64,000 bases of DNA from NCBI RefSeq assembly GCF_035083965.1, contig NC_089739.1:11520001-11584000 (forward strand). The letters run 5' to 3'. This document shows positions 44,901 through 54,494 of the stretch, in pieces. Under the pieces are notes generated by a model, which searched no databases, was not told the origin of the DNA, and saw nothing but the letters and a program-made list of their open reading frames with translations. Origin of the DNA: Branchiostoma lanceolatum. Taxonomy: Eukaryota; Chordata; Leptocardii; Amphioxiformes; Branchiostomatidae. Within the stretch, counting starts at the first letter, position 1; each line of letters opens with the position of its first letter. A program made the position numbers and the translations under genes.

Positions 44901-47191
44901 TTTTCCCAGTTCGGTCTTCCTCACCAGGACATGTTCTACATAACTGCCCAAACCAGTTTGAACCACCCACTGCCCTGCCCCCTATATTGACCAATCAGCA
45001 TCAGCCTCACAGACAGTCATGCTCAAAATGGTGGGAATGTAACCAGGTCACACACAGGGCACAGTTCAAAAGTTTAACCCCCTTACTTAATTACTGGCGT
45101 AAAAACTTGAAATAAAGCAAACTAGCTAGACTCTTTCTTGGCTGAAAAATAAAACAGCGGTGTAGCACTGTCTACTGGGTTAAGGAAATATCATGTAACA
45201 CAAGGGGCTACTATGTTTGGTAGATTTATTGTTCTACTTTGCTACAGAACTATGTCTGCTTACTGTGCCTTAGAAGTTATGTGACAGAGACTGGCATTCT
45301 CTTATTTAGCCATAGCGGATGCTGTAAGGCTGATGTAAATGAGGGTTTTACAAGTCAATAGAAATGAATATTTTCCGACATAGGCCTTTAACACGAATGT
45401 TCTGCTTTATATGTTATTTGAAGCAGAAGAAAGGAAAACAATGTTTCTCACACTCTTTTCTGTTGGTTTCGTAAGAATTAGAATGAACATTTCAGCAAAT
45501 TTACATAGAAAAAAATAGATAAGCTGTTTACATGGTTACAAAGGTGTGATTATGCTGTTTACACTGTTCTAAAGGTGTTAATATGAAGCATTTTTCCAAA
45601 CAATCTACAGTGATTTCTGATTTTTCATTTTTGAAACACCACTGACTTTAAATTCTTACTTGTAGGTTACAAAGTAGCATTTTTTTACCCCGAGTTAGTT
45701 CGTTGACATGATGAAATAACTAAACATGTTACATAAGGACAGGCCACACCCTGGCAGAGTTATGGGTGGATCTCCCCTGTAAACAGATGTTACCACAAAT
45801 CATAGAATGGAGGGGTGTCCTGATCTGAAGATCAGGGATTAGTAGTAGTGCTAACTGGTTTGGACTGGTCTGCCCCCCCACCCCCCCCTCCCCATCAAAA
45901 ACGAAAACAGATCTAGAGCTGCTTATAGTTGTCTGGATAAAGCTTATTTAATGAACAAGTCACATCCTAATGCAGGAACGAAAAGCTACAATGGTTGCTA
46001 TGAATGCTTTCTGGCTGCACTGGTTTTGGTTGCTGTATACATATTCATCTTCTTTCAAACTCGAGACACACAAAATGTGAAAATATAAAAACCTGGCATA
46101 GTTTTCTGAATCATCAGTTTACAAATAATTGAATAAACCACTGCAGTTTGAGACTACATGTATGAATAGTAACAAACAAGTGGAGAAATAGTGAAATACA
46201 AACATTGTAATGTATTTATGATACTACAAATGACATTGTCTTACGGACCAATAAATGACCAATATTTTTGTCCAATCCCAGGCCTTCACAGCCATTGATG
46301 CCTTAGCGGACGGAGGGGTGAAGATGGGGTTGCCACGGGAACTGTCAATCAAACTGGCGGCCCAAACATTACTGGTATGTTGGAAGAGTCTACCAACACT
46401 TTTCACTTAGAATGTGGAATGTCAGTCACCATTTTTCATGGGGTAGTTGTTGTTGTAGTGTTGTAGTCTTACAGTACTTGTTGGTTGAAAAAAAAATGCT
46501 ATAGTAATAGTATACCAAATGGGCCAACAGGCAGTAACTTTATTTCTGTTGTTACGTCTACAATTTTATTTGTCTTTCCAAACTGTGACATCTACTAACG
46601 TAGTCAAACCCAGCCAAAGTCAACCTTAGTTAACATAGAACTTTCATTGTAGACTAGATAACTATATATCGATTCCCATGTATTCCCATGTACTTGTTGT
46701 CTGCAATTAGCCTTCGGGCATGAACTTGCAATAAAGTTATTATTATTATCACTAACACATAATGCCACTAGGGTACATAATTCCGCCACCCTGAAAAAGA
46801 TCCGTCCAAACATATCTCCAACCCAACATTCAGGAGTATAATGGGCTTCTGTATATCTAAACTGTACATACCTTGTGCAATAGAGATCTCTCAAACCCAC
46901 AGTGGTGGATCTATGCAACCTGGTGGATTAATATTAATGAAGGATAAGAAAGTAGTTGTCAATTTACACATGTTGATAAAAAGCTTTGTTCTTTTTTGAC
47001 AGGGTGCATCGAAGATGGTTCTAGAAACAGGGAAACACCCCATGCAGTTAAAGGATGACGTGTGCTCCCCCGGTGGAACCACGATATACGCCATCCACAA
47101 GCTCGAGTCCGGCGGCTTCCGAAACTTACTCATCGACGCGGTGGAAGGGGCGTGTCTTCGAGCAGACGCCATCGCCAAGAAGTCCAAATAA
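35974..47191 (+). CDS. PYCR: Pyrroline-5-carboxylate reductase
   Basis: Six exons splice in phase: 35974-36148, 37328-37392, 39432-39611, 42526-42738, 46282-46374 and 47003-47191. The enzyme reduces P5C to proline with NAD(P)H, the last step of proline synthesis. The Rossmann dinucleotide motif is [14 protein letters not shown]. Family marks follow: [55 protein letters not shown], and the P5CR signature [18 protein letters not shown]. From the first ATG it is 304 residues; from the in-frame ATG before SLAFVGAG it is 268, closer to usual. The 36-residue extension is acidic and Pro-rich, unlike a mitochondrial presequence. The C-terminus stops at IAKKSK without the PYCR1/2 tail, as in PYCR3, although the core looks more like PYCR1/2. 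Assignment to one vertebrate paralogue is open. Confidence 0.95.
36916..37060 (-). repeat. Retroposon 3' tail in PYCR intron 1
   Basis: On the minus strand it runs from GTCAAACCCA through TTCCCATGTACTTG and GCCTTCGGGCATGAACTTGCAATAAAG and ends in an (ATT)n tail. The tail type indicates a LINE or SINE 3' end. Its partner is at 46602-46749 in the opposite orientation. Confidence 0.7.
38198..38401. repeat. Dispersed palindromic repeat, copy 5
   Basis: TTACTGTAA at the left and GGCATTTACAGTA at the right frame TTTTAAAACCACCGGGAAA and CTCCATTTTCTCCCTTCCGCGAAATTAGAT. It lies in PYCR intron 2. Confidence 0.6.
40165..40328. repeat. Dispersed palindromic repeat, copy 6
   Basis: ACTTAAAACCACCGTTTG, CAAACTTAAAACCACCGC, CACTCCATTTTTTCCC and GCGAAATTAAATCCCCGC show the right half well; the left half is short. 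It lies in PYCR intron 3. Confidence 0.6.
40668..42261. mobile_element. TIR DNA transposon in PYCR intron 3, ~1.6 kb
   Basis: CTCTCACCTCTCAAATA at 40668 is repeated as a perfect 17-bp inverted copy ending at 42261, each followed by TA outside, which suggests a Tc1/mariner/pogo-type target. Just inside the left end AAGTACCCCC(C/T)GGAA-type units recur four times, and ACGTACCGG units occur at the right. Frames of 76 and 72 codons inside (41264, 41752) show no transposase motif. It looks non-autonomous. Confidence 0.7.
42292..42365. repeat. Fragment of the dispersed palindromic repeat
   Basis: TACTGTAAATTGTGTAATATTTGCTGTGGTTTTA followed by a CAGTTTATGCC stretch corresponds to the left end of the GTTCGCGG family only. 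Confidence 0.4.
43068..43508. mobile_element. hAT-like MITE with GGGTGCACC motifs, ~440 bp
   Basis: Ends CAGGGCTCGAAAT and ATTTCGAGCCCTG are perfect inverted repeats. AATCA flanks both sides (43063-43067 and 43509-43513), consistent with a 5-bp duplication as described for hAT5-type elements. Clusters of GGTGCACC and TGCACCCA, themselves near-palindromic, occupy both subterminal regions and resemble transposase-binding arrays. It lies in PYCR intron 4. Confidence 0.75.
44535..44775 (+). repeat. Diverged tRNA-derived SINE
   Basis: A B-box-like GAGTTCTAATCCCAG (about 44591) is followed by a body with TGCCTAACCGTTTAG and CAAGCACGTTAAAGAACCCACC. The AAGCACGTTAA motif is shared with the SINEs at 3104 (GAGCACGTTAAAG) and 60425 (AAGCACGTTAACG). 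Confidence 0.6.
46602..46749 (+). repeat. Retroposon 3' tail in PYCR intron 5
   Basis: It is a close match to the complement of 36916-37060 and ends GAACTTGCAATAAAG(TTATTATTATTA). The inverted pair brackets PYCR exons 2-5. Confidence 0.7.
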
Positions 47192-50100
47192 GGAACGAAA
47201 ACGCTTTTTTGTTACACGATAAAAGGATGATCATCTTCTCTGTTCTATGAATAGTTGAAAAGTTCATTCTAGAGTTTGTCGCACTGTGTGTTCTAGTATG
47301 TTACAGCAGAGTCAGCTCGCTAGAGAGTTAACACTATTCCAATGTTCTGCAGTACCGGTGAAACTTGCAAGGTGGTGCTCTTGCACAGCAGCAGTAACCG
47401 TACATTCCAAGAGTTGCGAAATGTGACGTGAACACACTTGGACAGCCTGTTTTTGTAGAGTTTTGTCTTACAAGATTTATAGTTAAAAAAGATGTTTATA
47501 TGTATAACGCTATGTTCTAGCAGATATGCTTAAGGTTTGTATTGAAAATAAGTTCAATATTAGATAATGTACGGCTATACATTACAGAAAGCTTTGAAGG
47601 AAGCTGAAGAAATGGTATATTTTATTTACCATTTTTTTCTTTCTCCACGTCTATGACACATATAGACATACTGACAGGGATGTCCGATCATCTAAATCCA
47701 TCCATTCTCAGCTTTGCTTGCGACTGAATTTGAATCTATGATTTGTCCAAAAATCGGACGTTCCTACCAAAACTATCGGTGGAGAATCTCTAAAAAAAGA
47801 CATCCCTGTTTTTTTTGTTCAGTTTTTGTGTAACGTAAATTTAAAGGAAGCGTTTAGAGGACTTCTCACCAGTCCACACATTTATTGAGAAGGATTGGGT
47901 GAAGCTAATGGTGTGTAATAAATGTGATAAGGATTTAAGAAGTTGACGTTTTGATATGTTTGAGCGGAAAGAAGGAAAAATGGTTAGTGGTGGGTGTTAA
48001 GTAGGGTACCACTGTTTTTTGTTTGGAAAACTTGTGGAATGGCAATTGAATAACCCAGCGTTCTCATAAGCGAAAGATTGAACTCAGAAAAGTGTCAAAA
48101 TCTTTTTGTTTTTTCTTTGCTGAAAACGAACCAGCGAAAAGAAGTAAACGTGCTATATTCATTACCAACTGGCTCTGAGACCAAAGAAAAACATTTGAAG
48201 ATATCGTAAAAAAAAGAATTTTGTTTACATTTTTGGATATTTGCACATACCAAAATGCATAGTAGAGCTGCTTCGAAACTACATTGTCGAAATACTGAAA
48301 CCTACAAAAAATTCACTAATGTTTTGTACTGAAGATTCTGATATTGTTCAATGACTTGCCAGGCCCAAACTTACACTTGACAACCCTACCTAATTTTACT
48401 ATTTTAGACCATAGTGTATAATTGTATTGTTTTGGGAAGGGACAAAAATTTTCAGCAATTCCTTGTTTCGGTTGTCAGAATTTATCTCATTAGTTGTGGG
48501 GGTGGGAGGGTACTGTAAGGTAGCCAATCAGAGACATTGACAGAAAAACTACCACTTTATGTTAGCTCTCTTTTGCATAGATGTATATATTGGGGATAAC
48601 TTGAAGTGCAGAAATTCTGAAACAGCATTTATATGAATTTCCTTTAATCTCAATTTATTTCTGGTACTTTTGTTGGAGAATTAAGTAAATCGGGCAGACT
48701 GACTTAAACCAAATTTTCAAAAATTGCATTTGAATTTACATTTCGATCTGGGAAAAATGTTTCGGAGCTTGTGTAGTTTATTTATTTATTTATTGTTGCG
48801 CTTAATTTTTGTATGTAGTCATGTTTTGGGGAGGGGGGGCACTAATCTACAGCATAGATATCATTCCTGTTAACTTGACAAAAGAATTAACCTTACTTTT
48901 AAGTATGTACCAAATTCGTATTGGTCACAACACAAATCAGTGGGCCAAGGGTTATTAAAAATCATACTTGAAGTTTTCGGATGCTTTAATTTCATAACCT
49001 CTGTTGCAATATTGAGTGCGAAATTGTTCTCGGTTACTTTGCAATGCATGTTAATTTTGTTAAAATCTTAAGTCCAATAATACTAGTGTTTAAGACTAGC
49101 TAAATTGCCTAGTACATTCTTGCACAGTTAACAGTATGTAAATACCCTGAAAGATGATATTTTGTCTTTGTACGGTTGTTAGAAAATGATACTTTCAATT
49201 TAAGACACGGTAACAGACACCTTGGACCAATTGTCCGCAGAAAACCACTCAACGGCAAATTGAGAAAAGAAAAAAATTGTTGTAATGATTTTTTGGTGCG
49301 AACGCTTCTTATGAACAGATTGGGAGTGGGAAAAGTTAAGTTTGTATGAATGTTACTTGTAAGATGTTATGTTATGTTAGGATAAGGATTTGCCAAATGC
49401 GAAGGGAGGGAAAATCTTTACCACAAGCAAGTTTGTACTTACCAAAATGTCAATTCAATTATCCATTAACCAATTGTCAAGCACGGTGTCTTTAACCTTT
49501 GGTAACACAGTACAAGGTTAACCTTCTCCCTGCTGCCTAACTCTAACCAATAGAGAATGGGGTGCCAAACGGCTAGTTCAGTGTGCTCAAGGTTAAGTTG
49601 TATATGTTACATGAATGTATGCGCACAGATAGAGATGCAATTGCATTTTTCATGTTGCAATTGTACAACTCACACGTTACACTATGACGGTTTTCTATTC
49701 AAGAGATTGAAATACATTTGAGGTACAAACGTACCTCCAAAGTATTTTTGTAGCTGTACTCCAATGCACTTGTTCAGAAATGCATTGAAAAGTTTTGATA
49801 CACATTTGACTGAATCATGTAGGTTGGTTATCTATTGATGGTTATTGGAAAGTCATTTGAGATTGTGGAGAGAAGTTCTTAGTGGGAGAAAGTAATTGTT
49901 CGACTTAAGCACTTGGAAATTTTCTTCCAAGAAAGCTGTCCAGGAAATAAATTGTCTATTTGACAATTGGAACCTGAACTTTGTGTTGATCATGATTTTG
50001 TCATACAAAATTTACTGTAGATCACTTTGATATAGCGGTCGCAAAATATAGCGGTTGGGACGGTTGCGCGAAAATGGAGTAGATCGCGGCACTTAATTTT

Positions 50101-50265
50101 AACGGTGGGGAGCAAATGTTACTCTCAAATATCAGTTGTGAAATATTTGCGATTATGAAATTTTAGCTGTTGACTAGTGACCGTTAAATCAGCTCAAATT
50201 AAGTTGCAGTTAACAAATCAAGAATTACAGTAATTTAAAAAAGCATTTCACTCAAGAAGCAGGTA
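47192..50265. other. PYCR 3' UTR and spacer
   Basis: AATAAA occurs at 47917 and 49946; either may end the PYCR transcript. Bases 49495-49612 are the repeat shared with 19235. Bases 49992-50233 run from TTTACTGTAGATC to GAATTACAGTAATTT and may be another TIR-type repeat with GCGGTCGC motifs. No further gene is seen. Confidence 0.4.
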
Positions 50266-50530
50266 TTATAATTCATCAGAGAATGTCCAGACATGCACCC
50301 AGACGTTGCGCCCTTGGGAAAGGCACTTAACACACATTTCCCATGTCCTAAGCCCAGCAGTAGGGTTTGGGTTGGCGTTAGGAAGGGCATCCAGCCGTAA
50401 AAACTCTTGCTACAAAAAAGGACTTGCACTTGATGAGGAGTTCTGGGGCTTCCCCATCCATGTGCAAGCACGTCTAACCCCCAGATGATGGGGAACAAAA
50501 GACGTTAAATTGGAGAGAGAGAGAGACTAA
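50266..50530 (+). repeat. SINE-related repeat with GA tail
   Basis: GCGCCCTTGGGAAAGGCACTTAACACACATTTCCC resembles the body of the SINEs at 23145 and 60425. It continues through GGCATCCAGCCGTAAAAAC to a (GA)n end near 50513-50526. No intact tRNA head is present. Confidence 0.6.
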
Positions 50531-50738
50531 ATCGTTATGCTTGAATCCACTTTGTTTTATCAAATTTACCATAAGTTGAAGCCTGAACGCAGGCCAAACA
50601 TTATACTTTAGCGATCAAGTTCTTGAATTACCCGGAGGACCCTTCAAACAATGAGTTCTATGTTTCTTACAAAAGTACCAAAATCTCTATCCAAAGACGG
50701 AATAGTCTTAAAATTTTTCAGTGCACCTTCCTAAATGT

Positions 50739-51056
50739 GTGATAGTCACTTGACTGCTTTCATTAGGCGTCTACCGTTAGCGAGAAACTGTGCCCGAAGT
50801 TGGCCATACAAGTACATGTACATAAGAAGCGGGTCCGTATGGGGGGATACATATATGGATTTAGAAAAAGACTTGTCCAAAAGACAGCTGAGGTGATGTG
50901 TGATAGTCACTCGACTGCTTTCATTTGGCGTCTACCGTTAGTGACAAATTGTGCCCAAAGTTGGCCATACAAGTACATGTACATAAGAAGCGGGTCCGTA
51001 TGGGGGGATACATACATGGATTTAGAAAAAGACTTGTCCAAAAGACAACTTAGGTA
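50739..51056. repeat. Two-copy tandem repeat, 161 bp
   Basis: Copies start at 50739 and 50900 with GTGATAGTCACT and stay about 95% alike through GGTCCGTATGGGGGGATACAT and AAAAGACTTGTCCAAAAGACA. The open frame across it is a by-product of the repeat. Confidence 0.8.
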
Positions 51057-51236
51057 ATTTAGCCAAAAGTCAGGCGCATTTGTATCCCCAAAATATAATC
51101 TGAAAAGAATACCCCCTTCTTGAGTGGGATTCTCATTTTAAAGGCAGCTGTATAGATCTATAACAAAATGATATGTTAGTAAATGTTACCTTAAATTTAT
51201 GTCAAATATATACAAGTGTAAGGCTATGCTAATTCT

Positions 51237-51356
51237 TGCTTGAATCAAGTCCTTGCTTGAATCTCCAACTTACTCTTACTTGAATCAAGTCCTTGCTTGA
51301 ATCTCCAACTTACTCTTACTTGAATCAAGTCCTTCCTTGAATCTCCAACTTACTCA
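51237..51356. repeat. Three-copy tandem repeat, 40 bp
   Basis: GAATCAAGTCCTTGCTTGAA and TCTCCAACTTACTCTTACTT form the unit at 51242, 51282 and 51322. GAATCAAG and CTTGAATC are nearly inverted, so each unit can fold. There are no spacers of CRISPR type. Confidence 0.8.
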
Positions 51357-52269
51357 GACAAAACAAAACGCAGGTTTGCTTTCAAGCAAACCGCAATCAG
51401 ACCCCATGGGTTGAAAATGTGCAACTCTGGAATTACCAGTAGCCTAGCTTCAGCCAGAGGAGCTGGCAAATTATTCAACAATTTTGGCCAAATTTCTACA
51501 TTTTTCCAAGAAACTTTTACTTTGTTTCTAGCAATCCAAGGAGTCTTGAAGAGACTATAAACGATCAGTGCATGTTTATCATTTTCTGAAGTTCCTCTGT
51601 TCAGGAAGCAATCCAATCTTCACATGGTAACATACTTCCCAGCACAATACTGGTTCGCATGTACGCGGATTAAAAGCGACTTCTATCTACCGTTGAAAGT
51701 ACTGCAAGAAGATTAACGTAACTGGGCAGGTTCTTTCTGCAATACAACTTTGAACCACTAGGGGTCTCTTTTCTCATCGCGCTGTTTTGAACCATGTTTT
51801 CCACGATTTTACATTCCAGATCTGAAACGTCAGTTGAAACTTTCTGAAAGACGTAGCAGATTCAGTTTCCAAGTTTTCTCAAATATCCTTCTATGTTTTG
51901 TTTTTTTTTTAAATTTTTGTATGGACAGCATAATCATGACTGAAGACTGAAGTTGTTGATAGAATCCGATAGATCCATATGGCATTTTGTATGTAGGAAG
52001 GTGTCGGCAAAACTAAGTACGATCATAGGCATCCTACCGACTTTCTATGGAACTGCCGAAGAAGTTCCCGTTTTGATATCTCATGTTCTGGACACGCTAT
52101 GGTCATGATGTTTGAAGGTAGATAGCTTTTGGGTTTGTAAAGACTTTCAAGTGGCACAGCTTTGGTAATACGTTGACCAAAAAATGAAATACATTTTACT
52201 ACTTCGCCTTTTATTATCAATATTGGTAATTATTGATAAACAGCACGGACGAACCCCATTGGAAACGTG

Positions 52270-52625
52270 TGTTCATTTTATCTTCGCCGAGAAGATTATG
52301 TTTTCGGTTGAGCCGGCTGTTGGGAGGGTCTGTATGTATGTCAAGAGCATAACTCAAGAAACCTTTGATGAATCTTTATGATTTTTGTTAGGTATGTAGT
52401 GGTTGTGCAAAGGAATGTCAAGTTAAAAAATCATTTACCTGGCGTTTTTCAACAGTACTGCAGCGGACTTTTCATGTTTGTGTGTTTGCATGTAGGCAAA
52501 AAAGTGACGGAAACGTTGATGGATCTTCATTTTTTTCTAGGTATGTAGCGGGCTGTTTATGTTTCTGTGTTTGTATGTCGCCAAGCTAACTCGTTTGTTA
52601 TACGTTTTGAAAATAAATAAAAAAA
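52270..52625 (+). repeat. Probable dispersed repeat (CTTCGCCGAGAAG type)
   Basis: The block has CTTCGCCGAGAAGATTATG, GTATGTATGTCAAGAGCATAAC and two GGTATGTAG(T/C)GG units 160 bp apart, each followed by a GTTTGTATG-like stretch. I remember sequence of this kind as common in marine invertebrate genomes; that is recollection only, and ends are not defined. Confidence 0.35.
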
Positions 52626-53426
52626 TCACTATCCACCAGACAAACGTACAGAATTAGACTTTATTGCGTCTTTAAACAACATTACAAAGCTTTGTCAATA
52701 GCATACCTACAGCGAGAAATATTGCGATTCACAACAAAAACAAATAAACACCAAGATTATTAAAACTAAAGCTAAAACATAAACAATCATTTTTACATCA
52801 TCGGTGAACGATGAAAGGAAGGGTTTCCGTTTAAGAATTTTATTTGGCACTAATTTTTGCAGCACATCCGGCCCTTTAACACAAATCATAGGAATTTCAT
52901 AGAGACATTTTTTTACTTGAAAACAGCACACATGGTTCAAGACTTTTGCATAATTTGGGAAGAAATACTAGCCATGGATGCCATTAAAGGTGTCCATGTT
53001 TAAAAGCGTACATTAAGTAACATTTGCTTGTCGTATGGTACACAAGTGCATCGACGTTAATGCTTTCAATATCACAGTAGATCGAACTAATTTACTAGTT
53101 GTATATGTATATGTATATCTGACATTCAAAGGTGAATATTAAACTCTTGAAACTGGACAAAATTTGGGTCTGCCGGTCTGGAATGTTTGGAGCGAAATCT
53201 GTTGCTATTTTCAGCGTCAAACTATGCGTAAGCGACTCTTATTTTATTACCCGAAACATCAGAAAGTAATTTCTGTATTTTGTCCAGTTTAAAGAATTGG
53301 TGAATTCATCAGTGGATGTCTGTTCTTCATCAATGTATGTATGACATTGTAATTAAGAATATCTAAAATATACTCTGTACTATGTTGCCCAAATATACGG
53401 CTCAACGGAGCCAGGTCGCACAGCAG

Positions 53427-53704
53427 TCGCCTCGTTTGCAGCCTCCCCGGTGGCGTCGGCGTTTATTTTTGGGGGGGGGGGGGAGGGGCGCTGATTCTCG
53501 TTTGGCTAGGGGCCAGGTCCTTTTGCTCGGGGACCGTATCTGCCGCTCTGGGAGATACCCCCCCCCCCAAAAAAAAACCAAAAAAAAAAAGAACCTGGCC
53601 CCTATAAGTTAAAAATCGCGAATCAGCCCCCCCCCCCCACCCCCCCCCCCCCCCCCAAAAAAGATAAACGTCGGCGCCAACCGAGAGGACTGCAAACGAG
53701 GTTA
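53427..53704. mobile_element. MULE-like foldback MITE
   Basis: CCTCGTTTGCAG at 53430 and CTGCAAACGAGG ending at 53701 begin ~45-bp imperfect arms (through GTTTAT and ATAAAC). A second inner pair GGCCAGGTCC/ACCTGGCC also folds. GCACAGCAG flanks both sides exactly (53418-53426 and 53705-53713), a 9-bp duplication as in Mutator-like elements. Long G and C runs (12-17) lie inside and may be unreliable in assembly. Confidence 0.65.
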
Positions 53705-54494
53705 GCACAGCAGATTATTTTCAGAGAAGTACTGGAGAGAGAGAACAAGTCGAAATGAAAATCTCACAAAACCAAGAGCTCAAAACAATCCACCTTAAAA
53801 ATGAGATCAATTTTCAAGCTTAAAATAATACAAGCCGGAATTTGCAACTTTTTTAACCTAGGGACAAAATATGATCCACATAGCATAAAACATATAAAGA
53901 AGCACTTAACATGTGAATATTTTCATTGTCCGTTATTGTTCTAACCTGCGTCCTTATTGCTTGATTTCGTCATCATTTCAATCAATATTTGTTATGCTTG
54001 ATCAATCATTTTATTTACATGTTTTAAATTCAAAGACATTACTTTCAATCATTGTTCCATTCTTCCATCAATTCAATTTTTTCTAAGGTACACCGGGGGC
54101 TAAAAGCAAACAATAGTCCATTCAAGTGAATTGTATTGACCAAGATTTAACTCACTCTTGATTCCATCTATCTATACTACAAAAGACACACGCACACACA
54201 CAAACACATTTTTCAAATCAACTTTCAAGGCACTCCAGTTTTCTTACTTTAAGAGTTTGCATCTTTTTCACTCCAAGAGTGATATGACAATAAAAGTTAC
54301 TGAGTATGATACTCTCCAACCAGATGTATGGATTCAGCTTATTTTATACATTTTTTCAAGTGATACGTCTACTGGAAAAAGACTGCATCATTTGAACAAT
54401 GTTTTTAAAAAAAACGGCTAACTATGTAAAGTTTTTAAGGAATAAAGAATTGAAGCCACACATCTGCTTGGAGATTGAACGTGCGCATGCGCTC

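Noticed and set aside
50800-51057. 85-codon frame
   Set aside because: It is created by the 161-bp tandem repeat and shows no protein-family signature.
51237-51356. Short regular repeats like a CRISPR array
   Set aside because: The units are contiguous 40-bp repeats with no unique spacers, in an animal genome.
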